Shown here one piece after another: positions 52,501-57,236 of a stretch of DNA of 64,000 nucleotides. The translations under genes were made by a program, and so were the position numbers. Origin of the DNA: Owenia fusiformis (Eukaryota; Annelida; Polychaeta; Sabellida; Oweniidae). The notes beneath the pieces were generated by a model that was not told the origin of the DNA, ran no database searches, and worked only from the letters and a program-made list of their open reading frames with translations. The stretch is from NCBI GenBank assembly GCA_903813345.2, contig CAIIXF020000003.1, positions 20,288,931-20,352,930 of the forward strand, read 5' to 3'. The first letter of the stretch is position 1. Each line of letters opens with the position of its first letter.

Positions 52501-52665
52501 ATAGCTGATATCAAGCTAAAAGATCCAGAGCTGGCAGATCGCATTCTGGAAGATATACTACTTCCCTGTCAATTCAGGTTACACGGAGATGGTGCGAAAT
52601 ACGATCAATCCAGAGAAAGAATTCTAAACCTTACAAGTTTGTTTCTAAAGATGGGGAAACTGTGA
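13415..52665 (+). CDS. Flavin-containing monooxygenase, 10 exons, exon 9 interrupted
   Basis: Exons: 13415-13544, 39067-39191, 39575-39752, 42131-42292, 42763-42818, 42969-43078, 43785-43929, 45290-45422, 47401-47553 continuing at 51557-51654, and 52444-52665. All introns are GT-AG and all phases agree. The conceptual protein is 503 residues, normal for FMOs, which are FAD- and NADPH-dependent enzymes that oxygenate soft nucleophiles (N, S). Visible motifs are GAGCAG (residues 15-20, FAD), FTGTFSHSGSF (174-184, FMO signature) and VVGGSYSAGD (about 197-206, NADPH). The C-terminal third has the LYKHMFP, LKLPG and PCQFRLHG blocks expected of FMOs. Exon 9 is broken by a transposon at codon 397. 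Read through, the protein would end after 58 foreign residues, so this allele is probably non-functional unless the insert is excised. Which FMO subgroup it belongs to cannot be told. Confidence 0.9.
14341..15134. repeat. Large nested palindrome (~300-bp arms)
   Basis: The left arm 14341 to about 14640 (starting CAGCCTGGTATCGAAAGATT) is the inverse of about 14845-15134, with moderate divergence along the whole length. Inside the loop a second hairpin pairs GTCCGCTGTGACGGAGC (about 14726) with the inverse at 14763-14780. The same CCGCTGTGACGGAGC-like word also occurs at 14361 and 15105. This is a foldback or MITE-type structure without coding capacity. Confidence 0.7.
15415..17565. repeat. Inverted repeats flanking a LINE remnant
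   Basis: About 100 bases at 15415-15510 (including GGTATCGATATGGTGAACT at 15425) are the inverse of 17465-17565 (AGTTCACCATATCGATACC at 17526). The similarity is imperfect. The enclosed 2 kb contains the decayed LINE and AT-rich filler. Confidence 0.5.
16415..17395 (-). mobile_element. Decayed non-LTR retrotransposon (LINE) 3' part
   Basis: Read on the minus strand, 17395-17040 encodes a stretch with KTYKYLGVYFDKTLKDW, typical of the reverse-transcriptase thumb/connection region of LINE ORF2. From about 16865 another frame gives KSDGFCKLCP then SHRLFICP, the cysteine/histidine motif near the ORF2 C-terminus. Between them the frame is broken. The catalytic domains upstream are missing, so this is a dead 5'-truncated copy lying antisense in FMO intron 1. 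The LINE clade is not determined. Confidence 0.65.
17962..18050. repeat. Left flank: GGTATATGGCATA-type repeat
   Basis: Degenerate GCGGTATATGGCATA words end in CACCTGC. The same repeat continues at 30714-30870, so it was interrupted by the 12.66-kb element. Related words recur at about 31410-31470. Confidence 0.6.
18906..21701. mobile_element. Nested foldback array of ~165-bp repeats
   Basis: The ends ACAGTTGTAGCTAAATGGGT (18906) and its inverse (ending 21701) enclose two arrays of a 155-173-bp unit. The unit contains CCAAGATGGCCACCAAAATG, TTAAGCTCAAAGAACAGTTA and GATTTTGGAGATCATG words. Units run forward from about 19000 to 19990 and inverted from about 20270 to 21600, with a spacer between. 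There is no coding frame. It sits just inside the left subterminal inverted repeat of the 12.66-kb element. A flanking duplication is not clear. Confidence 0.75.
23357..23572. mobile_element. G-rich-ended MITE, copy 1
   Basis: Starts GGCATAGCCGTAGCCAG followed by a long G run and ends with a C run, TGACTGAAAG and GGCTATGCCCC, so the two ends are inverse to each other. The second copy at 27263-27545 shares the interior GAAGTTGCATCT word. Confidence 0.6.
27263..27545. mobile_element. G-rich-ended MITE, copy 2
   Basis: Starts CATAGGCTTAGCCAG plus a G run and ends CCCCCCTGACTGAAAGC then GACTACGCCCC. It is longer than copy 1 because of a duplicated GTCACAATCGCACCCCCC block with a 17-C run (about 27464-27480). 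Confidence 0.6.
30714..32595. other. Repeat flank and gene-free sequence
   Basis: 30714-30870 is the right half of the GGTATATGACATATTC repeat split by the 12.66-kb element. 31405-31475 has related words in inverse orientation (GCCATATACCGCAGGTGA). No gene is supported between 30871 and 32595. Confidence 0.45.
32596..32738. mobile_element. 143-bp MITE with 13-bp perfect TIRs
   Basis: CCAGTCAAAAATC at 32596-32608 is exactly inverted at 32726-32738. The interior is C-rich (CCCCGTCCCTGGGACG, CCTCCCCACGTGGG), unlike the AT-rich flanks. The two short frames across it are not genes. Confidence 0.65.
33818..33889 (-). repeat. tRNA-derived SINE-like sequence
   Basis: The minus strand reads GGCTCTATGGTGTAATGGTT then AGCA, a good Pol III box A context, and later CGTTCAAATCC, a box B. 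The anticodon and T stems do not pair properly, so this is a tRNA pseudogene or SINE head rather than a working tRNA. Nothing else is supported between 32739 and 34160. Confidence 0.55.
34172..34288. repeat. Short foldback around CTTAGTGCATTGTG
   Basis: AAGACCAAGACTTAGTGCAT followed by TGTG pairs with the inverse CACAATGCACTGAGTCCAAG near 34260-34282. It resembles a small MITE. Confidence 0.45.
34540..35115. repeat. ~125-bp tandem repeat with GACCTTCAATGACATT
   Basis: Four to five diverged units contain TTCAAAATCATCTACAAG-, AAAGTTCAAATCTGACT- and TTGACCTTCAATGACATTCT-like lines with AAGGTCAAAAAGGT. There is no gene. From 35115 to 36750 no gene or clear repeat was seen apart from a G run at 35226. 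Confidence 0.6.
36767..37240. repeat. Palindromic module A and paired direct repeats
   Basis: CCACCTTGCCGGGTCAGTTC at about 36767-36810 recurs at 37108-37150. Between them, about 36907-37097, lies a module with GATATCGTTCAGTGCGTAAG, a GGTGGTAA/TAACGTCATTTCTGCG segment and an imperfect hairpin around CCAATATTTCACTATATTGC. Two further copies lie at 37941-38114 and, inverted, 38549-38735. Confidence 0.6.
37264..37785. mobile_element. MITE with minisatellite interior, TTA duplication
   Basis: AGCCCGGTATACACCAATGG at 37264 is inverted at the right end (37785). TTA flanks both sides (37261-37263, 37786-37788). The interior is a degenerate array of GATGGGGCAAGATGGGACTC words in both orientations. 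Their purine/pyrimidine bias opens long frames in all directions, none of which is a gene. Confidence 0.7.
37941..38114. repeat. Palindromic module B
   Basis: A copy of module A (36907-37097) in the same orientation, with GTTCAGTGCGTAAGATTTTC and GACCTTCGGCCTTCGGCCCT at its palindromic centre. Confidence 0.6.
38278..38490 (+). mobile_element. LINE ORF2 C-terminal fragment
   Basis: A 70-codon frame starts METHFIFECQKLEKMRYEYF, matching the HxxFxC...R region near the C-terminus of LINE-encoded reverse-transcriptase proteins, and ends KYLYEIIEKR. It lies between inverted modules B and C, so it is a fragment trapped among repeats rather than a gene. It is unrelated in orientation to the LINE remnant at 16415-17395. 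Confidence 0.6.
38549..38735. repeat. Palindromic module C (inverted)
   Basis: The inverse of module B, so B and C form a foldback pair enclosing the LINE fragment. It is followed by a doubled CCGGTCCAGAATATATTCTA word, and then at 38870-38960 by another small palindrome around CTGCAGGCTGCAG. Confidence 0.6.
39067..39191 (+). CDS. FMO exon 2
   Basis: Encodes residues 44-85 beginning GGLWNIKDG, the FMO block that follows the first FAD-binding fold, and containing VMNTCKETSTCSDHP, the conserved N-S/T-x-K-E segment. Acceptor TTAACAG, donor GAC/GTAAGC. It joins exon 1 in phase 1 and leaves phase 0. Confidence 0.9.
39575..39752 (+). CDS. FMO exon 3
   Basis: Starts DWPNFLPWSLFLEYLESYAN, the FMO block with the conserved YxNxFxL region after it, and ends HKNTT plus one base. 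The acceptor is CCTTGAAG. The donor is ambiguous: GTTCAG after 39752 or GTTGGT after 39758. Both leave phase 1, so the second would add two residues (GS). Confidence 0.85.
40113..41076. mobile_element. 964-bp palindromic foldback in intron 3
   Basis: GTCAGATG followed by TTTTTGTTCATCTTTTTCAG on the left is inverted at 41040-41076. About 220 bases of each arm match with gaps, including C-rich TCTACCCCCTCCCCGCC/GGCGGGGAGGGGG parts, and weaker inversion continues to the centre near 40600. No gene. Confidence 0.65.
41077..42130. other. Rest of intron 3, no gene
   Basis: AT-rich sequence without recognised repeats or frames. It ends in the TTATTATTAG acceptor of exon 4. Confidence 0.5.
42131..42292 (+). 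CDS. FMO exon 4 (FMO signature)
   Basis: Encodes about residues 145-198: TFDAVIVASGFFTEEYWP, then FTGTFSHSGSF (the FxGxxxHxxxF/Y signature that separates FMOs from other flavoproteins), then KDKDILVV leading into the NADPH motif. Acceptor TTATTAG, donor GTAG/GTAAGC, phase 1 on both sides. Confidence 0.92.
42763..42818 (+). CDS. FMO exon 5 (NADPH motif)
   Basis: A 56-base exon completing VVGGSYSAGDVATEIAVLSRN, with the glycine/serine-rich turn of the NADPH-binding fold. Acceptor TTTCAAG, donor AAT/GTAAGTAG (near-perfect). The following 150-base intron is also open in frame, so retention would add 50 residues without FMO resemblance. Confidence 0.82.
42969..43078 (+). CDS. FMO exon 6
   Basis: Starts MFVSATHGFWVLPRLLDGYP, the FMO block after the NADPH motif (V-S-x-R-x-G-x-W-V-x-x-R in relatives). 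Acceptor CACTTTTCAG, donor ATTGA/GTAAGT, phase 2. A few residues between IAV and this block appear shorter than in typical FMOs. Confidence 0.85.
43131..43419. mobile_element. Mariner-type MITE in intron 6
   Basis: TACTCCTCAAAAAAAGTTAA (43131) is inverted at 43400-43419, with similarity extending about 48 bases into each arm. TA at both ends is consistent with Tc1/mariner insertion. It has no coding capacity. Confidence 0.75.
43785..43929 (+). CDS. FMO exon 7
   Basis: Encodes about residues 254-302, from DLRASLEEK through GFNPARRFLRQSHMFNDEIW to RDGKVQ, the helical FMO segment before the second FAD-contacting block. Acceptor TTATTAG, donor GTGCAG/GTACTA. Its last 39 bases and the first ~70 intronic bases are duplicated at 44939-45060. 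Confidence 0.9.
44001..44809. mobile_element. 809-bp MITE with TTAA duplication in intron 7
   Basis: Ends AGGCCCCATGTAAAGTTTA and inverse of AGTCCCCGTCTAAAGTTTG, flanked by TTAA at 43997-44000 and 44810-44813. The interior is AT-rich with long A/T runs. TTAA duplications are typical of Kolobok and piggyBac elements. The duplicated copy at 44939-45060 retains the uninterrupted site, confirming the boundaries. Confidence 0.75.
44939..45060 (+). pseudogene. Partial duplicate of FMO exon 7 tail and intron 7 start
   Basis: GACGAGATTCGGAGACAGAA corresponds to 43891 onward with a few changes, and the match runs through the splice site into the intron as far as CTACTTATAACTATT. The donor has decayed from CAGGTAC to CATGTTC, so the fragment cannot act as an exon. 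Because the match continues across the MITE insertion point, the duplication predates that insertion. Confidence 0.8.
45290..45422 (+). CDS. FMO exon 8
   Basis: Starts VVPGIKEFTEDSVIFSDGST and contains IDHVIFCTGY, the ATGY-like motif conserved in FMOs and related N-hydroxylases. Acceptor CGATTTTAG, donor CATG/GTAATA, phase 1. It joins exon 9 as KDMQH-D-SAIDLNLYK. Confidence 0.92.
45640..47332. repeat. 141-bp tandem array derived from FMO exon 9 edge
   Basis: About twelve units with an exact 141-base period (the word CATAAATAG begins at 45781, 45922, 46063, 46204 and so on). Each unit has ~69 bases matching the 3' end of intron 8 and ~72 bases matching the 5' end of exon 9. Read in the exon frame it gives YKHIFPVGDPWVDNT then a stop, against YKHMFPVGVPWADDT in the real exon. 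Units are nearly identical to each other but differ from the exon, including a 6-base addition. Four units keep a TTTAG acceptor and the others have TTTAT. Because 141 is a multiple of three, the minus strand stays open for 627 codons. That frame is an artefact. Confidence 0.88.
47401..47553 (+). CDS. FMO exon 9, left part (before insertion)
   Basis: Encodes DSAIDLNLYKHMFPVGVPWA through FVGFWDSLGVYLPCMELQSR and FIVSVL, the FMO block ahead of the C-terminal domain. The acceptor is CACATTTAG. It ends at TTAA (47550-47553), where the transposon begins. The region just upstream is itself the last, divergent unit of the 141-bp array. Confidence 0.9.
48075..49712 (-). CDS. Putative DDE transposase (Kolobok-like), 545 aa
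   Basis: The N-terminus is lysine-rich (KAKKKKEYREKHGR). The core contains INIMTDARHGGRRNA (D247), INIHAHDNNG (H312-D313), NDTWHAAKSF (about 337-346, resembling a D-x-W-H-x-x-K element) and YVESFNNTLN (E466), which can be read as the acidic triad D247, D313, E466 of an RNase H-like transposase. The frame is complete and uninterrupted. It is antisense to FMO and divergent from the 232-residue gene, with 816 bases between the starts. The family name is inference from the TTAA duplication and motif layout; sequence comparison would be needed to be certain. Confidence 0.7.
   Translation of the reverse strand: MMASKAKKKKEYREKHGRSSRFSIECAGGQEKKETLLGKTSKIKKFLHLNGNVDAIEIALDYWLTHNMPSASSNTHTSASSEGNLEPESWYTPLERHETEQPIFFTTEKTVKKLVSLVEHHSRICQAELQLQEVVLHGHAATIAFKCQVSEHYVRWPSSPHLPNSEAYVNLRFFFGQLTSGLLPSQYENVVKAVGMGHLGWRKEKTYTNELSSHISEAMKESCKAALDEEKGTYPDVEANGINIMTDARHGGRRNAFDCDVICLGHNKHRVIRSEHVSKEDEMSSQKHEALGTKRMYEFFDAEQVKINIHAHDNNGTINKIIREHRGPGGKETLNQNDTWHAAKSFSREINKVCKGPKYKDGETWHSELIDKPDGARKRAQQVIRNCDKNPNTIRMKLEQIPNHYKDNHLNCDAISSCKTNINYRLEKIRITSPIAEQLLLSSIKKTEIYRHAEHYTEAMDTFYVESFNNTLNIFHDKRVVFKKQQFEIRTNLAVVHWNENVDRDYSSITEIDDPLNPFKQRKVLKDYTTYYKNNIWNKWMDSIF
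50529..51227 (+). CDS. Transposon partner protein, 232 aa, zinc-ligand motif
   Basis: The N-terminal half is polar and low in complexity (S/T/E rich, residues 50-125) with a basic NRRKAAKRKT patch. The C-terminal half has DCPHCFWNPCV (C128, C131, C136), RKLYKEFWRMINNLGLWRHP, KREIMPTCVV (C209) and VREWFPNPPG, resembling small cysteine-containing proteins seen beside transposases in invertebrate genomes. A metal-binding accessory or DNA-contact role is inferred, not shown. It shares an intergenic promoter region with the transposase. The frame is complete, and it lies entirely inside the element in FMO exon 9. Confidence 0.6.
   Translation: MESRTYSLKINVTEEQRLVIESLYDHYDWNFDPIEDSYKNSRLNNTEKTVNVNRRKAAKRKTSASISSETVAICSLETVATDSSTEDESQASQSISILTGMIPQHVSTEPPQPPNNDSPSSNEESHDCPHCFWNPCVVNEAKYEPFWRTTNATPSLSNIITRRKLYKEFWRMINNLGLWRHPNYLTKKAASKSSDRSIIYHKREIMPTCVVTQVREWFPNPPGIEYKGHVYQ
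51557..51654 (+). CDS. FMO exon 9, right part (after insertion)
   Basis: Following the second TTAA the frame resumes as RRKLKLPGCEERQRDIDTAL and ends WSKPSTK at donor AAAG/GTAAAA, phase 0. The LKLP block is a conserved FMO feature. With the TTAA counted once the whole exon is 251 bases, which exactly satisfies the phase 1 entry and phase 0 exit. Confidence 0.9.
52444..52665 (+). CDS. FMO exon 10 (C-terminus)
   Basis: Starts TMPYFYMMDLADQMGVQPDI and contains DPELADRILEDILLPCQFRL and HGDGAKYDQSRERIL, the standard FMO tail including the P-x-x-x-R-L-x-G block, then stops after KMGKL. The acceptor is TTTACTTTTCAG. There is no long hydrophobic C-terminal anchor like those of many vertebrate FMOs. 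Confidence 0.92.
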   Translation, partial: TMPYFYMMDLADQMGVQPDIADIKLKDPELADRILEDILLPCQFRLHGDGAKYDQSRERILNLTSLFLKMGKL

Positions 52666-52737
52666 ACGTTCAGGGATCCTATTGAAGCATGATTATTGAT
52701 ATACATATACATACGTAATATTATTGTACACTGAAAC

Positions 52738-52805
52738 CTGTCTAAGTGGAACACCTTTGGCACCTCTAGAAGATGTTCCACATGGGAGGTGTTCCACTTA
52801 TACAG
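52738..52805. repeat. Hairpin element in FMO 3' flank
   Basis: CTGTCTAAGTGGAACACC (52738-52755) pairs with its inverse at 52788-52805 with one mismatch. It lies 73 bases after the FMO stop and would be in the 3' UTR. Confidence 0.6.
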
Positions 52806-53014
52806 ATTCATAGATAGAAAAGACATACATTGCATGCAGTAAGGTTTTTAATCAAAATGTTGAATTGCTGTTTGAAGCTGTGAAAATAGAGCTTTATTTG
52901 GAAAATCGGTTGCACTTAGTAATTTCAAAATGACTCGTACTCCGCCATTATTCCTTCTTTGGCCCTTTGTAGTTGTTTGAATATTTGTTTACCTGTCCCA
53001 CTTGCACTGTGTGA

Positions 53015-53020
53015 AATAAA
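53015..53020 (+). promoter_or_regulatory. Candidate poly(A) signal AATAAA for FMO
   Basis: This AATAAA is about 350 bases after the stop codon. AATAAA words are common in AT-rich DNA, so this is only a candidate. Confidence 0.3.
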
Positions 53021-53727
53021 GTAAATACCACTAAATCCCGCAAATAGTTAGTTGATTATTAAACCCGAAAATCGCTTTAATGAACATTAATGGACACGTC
53101 TGTATTTATACGTTTATATCTATTCGGTCATTTATGCGTATTTACCTGATTTATCAAAATATCATCGATGAGTTAGGTTATTTACTGCTTATTTCAACCA
53201 TGCAACAATACCTCGTGGTATTTATCTGATTTAGGGAAATCACTTAAATCCGTTTAATACCCCATTGGTTATTTATGATATATTCCTGTAAATAACCATT
53301 AATAAAGTACAAGCGTATCAGTAGGTAGCAGTATCAGATTACAAGTGCCAGTCGGATGTCTAAGTAGGTCACAATGCTAATGTATAATACACAGTCATGA
53401 AGATTTGAAATAGTTTCAGTTAAGATGGGGAGACGTTTTGTCTTGTTTTTCAGTTCCGAAAACGGTCATACACATAATATCAAAGATTTTATGTTTGCAC
53501 TTTATAACCACACCATTCGTGCTTCGAAATCCGATGCTATGAAATATTTGAGGAATGATGTATACATGGAATTTATATTCATCTTCTACGTAAACAGTAA
53601 GTATTACCATTTTATAAATCTTGACAATATAAATAAACCGTCTACAAAAAGTCGATTGCAGTTTGATTTTCAGTTTAATTATTCTTTATTTGTATTTAGT
53701 TTAATTTTGTTCATGTATTTAGTTTGT
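53021..53727. other. AT-rich flank left of the 24-bp minisatellite
   Basis: Contains TTATTTATGATATATTCC- and AATAGTTAGTTGATTATTAA-like words that have inverse counterparts at about 57690-58140, hinting that both flanks are arms of one element. A frame at 53425-53590 (MGRRFVLFFSSENGHTHNIK) ends at a good donor (ACA/GTAAGT) but resembles nothing known. Confidence 0.35.
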
Positions 53728-56700
53728 TGTACGATCCCGTGGTAGTACCTGTGGCAATACGTAGGCACTATAAGAAGGTACAATCCTGTGGCTATACGTA
53801 GGTACAATCCTGTGACTATACGTAGGTACAATCCTGTGGCTATACATAGGTACAATCCTGTGACTATTCGTACGTACAATCCTGTGGCTATACGTAGGTA
53901 CAATCCTGTGGCTATACGTAGGTACAATCCTGTGGCAATAAGTAGGTACAATCCTGTGGCAATAAGTAGGTACAATCCTGTGGCTATACGTAGGTATTAT
54001 CCTGTGGCTATACGTAGGTACAATCCTGTGGCTATACGTAGGTACAATCCTGTGGCTATACGTAGGTACAATCCTGTGGCTATACGTAGGTACAATCCTG
54101 TGGCTATACGTAGGTACAATTCTGTGGCAATAAGTAGGTACAATTCTGTGGCAATATGTAGGTACAATCCTGTGGCTTTACGAAGGTACAATCCTGTGGC
54201 TATACGTAGGTACAATCCTGTGGCTATACGTAGGTACAATCCTGTGGCTATACGTAGGTACAATCCTGTGGCTATATGTAAGTACAATCCTGTGGCTATA
54301 CGTAGGTACAATCCTGTGGCAAAAGGTAGGTACAATACTGTGGCTATACGTAGGTACAATCCTGTGGCTTTACGTAGGTACACTCCTGTGGCTATACGTA
54401 GGTACAATCCTGTGGCAATAAGTAGGTACAATCCTGTGGCTATACCTAGGTACAATCCTGTGGCTATACGTAGGTATAATCCTGTTGCTATACGTAGGAA
54501 CAATCCTGTGACTATTCGCAGGTACAATCATGTGGCTATACGTAGGTTCAATCCTGTGGCTATACGTAGGTACAATCCTGTGGCAATAAGTAGGTACAAT
54601 CCTGTGGCTATACGTAGGTACAATCCTGTGGCTTTACGTAGGTACAATCCTGTGGCTATACGTAGGAACCATCCTGTGGCTATACGTAGGTACAATCCTT
54701 TGGCTATACGTAGGTACAATCCTGTGGCTATACGTTAGTAAAATCCTGTGGCTATACGTAGGAACAATTCTGTGGCTATACGTAGGTACAATCCTGTGGC
54801 TATACGTAGGTACAATCCTGTGGCTATACGTAGGTACAATCCTGTGGCTATACGTAGGTACAATCCTGTGGCTATACGTAGGTACAATCCTGTGGCTATA
54901 CGTAGGTACAATCCTGTGGCTATACGTAGGCACAATCCTGTGGCTATACGTTGGTACAATCCTGTGGCTATACGTAGGTACAATCCTGTGGCTATACGTA
55001 GGTACAATCCTGTGGCTATACGTAAGTACAATCCTGTGGCTATACGTAGGTACAATCCTTCGGCTATACGTAGGTACAATCCTGTGGCTATACGTAGGTA
55101 CAATCCTGTGACTATTTGCAGGTACAATCCTGTGGCTTTACGTAGGTACAATCCTGTGGCTATACGTAGGTACAATCCTGTGGCTTAACGTAGGTACAAT
55201 CCCTAGACTATACGTAGTTTCAATCCTGTGGCTATACGTAGGTACAAACCTGTGGCAGTAAGTATATACTATCTTGTGGCAATAAGAAGGTACATACCTG
55301 TGGCATTAAGTAGGTACAATCCTGTGGCTATACGTAGGTATCATCCTGTGGTTATACGTAGAAACAATCCTATGGCTATACGTAGGTACAATCCTGTGGC
55401 TATACGTAGGTACAATCCTGTGGCTATACGTAAGTACATTCCTGTGGCTATACGTAGGTACAATTATGTGGCTATACGTAGGTACAATCCTGTGACTATA
55501 CGTAGGAACAATCCTGTGGCTATACGTAGGTACAATCCTGTGGCTATACGTAGGTACAATCCTTCGGCTATACGTAGGTACAATCCTGTGGCTATACGTA
55601 GGTACAATCCTGTGACTATTTGCAGGTACAATCCTGTGGCTTTACGTAGGTACAATCCCTAGGCTATACGTAGGTACAATCATGTGGCTATACGTAGGTA
55701 CAAACCTGTGGCAGTAAGTAGATACTATCTTGTGGCAATAAGAAGGTACATACCTGTGGCATTAAGTAGGTACAATACTGTGGCTATACGTAGGTACAAT
55801 CCAGTGGCTATACGTAGGTACAATCCAGTGGCTATACGTAGGTACAATCCTGTGGCTATACGTAAGTACAATCCTGTGGCTATACGTAGGTACAATCCTG
55901 TGGCTATACGTAGGTACAATCCTGTGGCTATACGTAGGTACAATCCAGTGGCTATACGTAGGTACAATCCTGTGGCTATACGTAAGTACAATCCTGTGGC
56001 TATACGTAGGTACAATCCTGTGGCTATACGTAGGTACAATCCAGTGGCTATACGTAGGTACAATCCAGTGGCTATACGTAGGTACAATCCTGTGGCTATA
56101 CGTAAGTACAATCCTGTGGCTATACGTAGGTACAATCCTGTGGCTATACGTAGGTACAATCCTGTGGCTATACGTAGGTACAATCCTGTGGCTATACGTA
56201 GGTACAATCCTGTGGCTATACGTAGGTACAAACCTGTGGCAGTAAGTAGATACTATCTTGTGGCAATAAGAAGGTACATACCTGTGGCATTAAGTAGGTA
56301 CAATCATGTGGCTATACGTAGGTACAATCCTGTGGCTATACGTAGGTACAATCCCGTGGCTATACGTAGGTACAATCCTGTGGCTATACGTACGTACAAT
56401 CCTGTAGCTATACATAGGTACAATCCTGTGGCTATACGTAGGAACAATCCTGTGGCTATACGTAGGTACAATCCCGTGGCTATACGTAGGTACAATCCTG
56501 TGGCTATACGTACGTACAATCCTGTAGCTATACATAGGTACAATCCTGTGGCTATACGTAGGAACAATCCTGTGGCAATAAGTAGGTACAATCCTGTGGC
56601 AGTGAGTCGGTACAATCTTGTCGCAGTAAGTAGGTACAATCCTGTGGCAGTGAGTAGGTACAATCCTTTGGCAATAAGTAGGTACAATCCTGTGGCAGTA

Positions 56701-56862
56701 AGTGGGTACAATCCTGTGGCAATAAGTAGGTTCAATCATGTGGCTTTACGTAGGTACAATGGTGTGGCTAAACGTAGGTACAATCCCGTGGCAATAATTA
56801 GGTACAATCCTGTGGCAGTAAGTAGGTACAATCCTTTGGCAGTAAGTAGGTCCAATCCCATT
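53728..56862. repeat. 24-bp minisatellite, about 130 copies
   Basis: The unit is GTAGGTACAATCCTGTGGCT plus ATAC. As 24 bases equal eight codons and contain no stop in several frames, both strands stay open for hundreds of codons (plus: RRYNPVAI repeated; minus: YLRIATGL repeated). A marker variant (AAACCTGTGGCAGTAAGTA with irregular neighbours) recurs at 55246, 55702 and 56230, spacings of 456 and 528 bases (19 and 22 units), showing larger block duplications. Units become more divergent towards the right edge (56570-56862). Confidence 0.92.
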
Positions 56863-56939
56863 TCATTCCCAGGGGTGGTAGTAGGTAAGAGCTTCAATAT
56901 TGCAGATGCTAATGTTACACATGCATTTTATTGTTTTAG

Positions 56940-57236
56940 ACTAAACTATGGAGAGGAAAGGTGGCCAGTGAAGGAGACACTGAGTTCCATTTGTGGAGTG
57001 TTGGAGGGACAACAGAAATAATGTCCGACGAGGAGTTCGACAATGAAACAAAGACGGTTAACTTGAGAACTCCACGATGGAGAACAGAACGTTTCAACAA
57101 CTACATCAAAATCATCGATAAACGAATTAAGGACCGTAAACTTAGAGACTACATCCATGAGAGAAAGCTTAGTGGACCCTCTGAGAGATCAAAGCCTAAG
57201 AATTGGCAAGGGAAATACCCTGGTGTGGTCGAGTAA
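56940..57236 (+). CDS. Unrecognised terminal-exon-like ORF
   Basis: After a TTGTTTTAG acceptor (ends 56939) the frame is open for 98 codons from TKLWRGKVASEGDTEFHLWS, through IMSDEEFDNE and LRTPRWRTERFNNYIKIIDK, to a stop after KYPGVVE. The acidic SDEE segment, then a P-x-W-R motif and a basic tail, resembles C-termini of transposon-encoded proteins in invertebrates, but this is an impression only. A GTAAGG overlapping the stop could also serve as a donor. No upstream exon was identified, because the minisatellite lies directly before it. Confidence 0.4.
   Translation, partial: TKLWRGKVASEGDTEFHLWSVGGTTEIMSDEEFDNETKTVNLRTPRWRTERFNNYIKIIDKRIKDRKLRDYIHERKLSGPSERSKPKNWQGKYPGVVE

Noticed and set aside
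53788-57021. Long frames encoding repeated RRYNPVAI or YLRIATGL
   Set aside because: Produced by a 24-bp minisatellite that opens both strands. Units vary without codon-level constraint and there is no non-repeat protein start.
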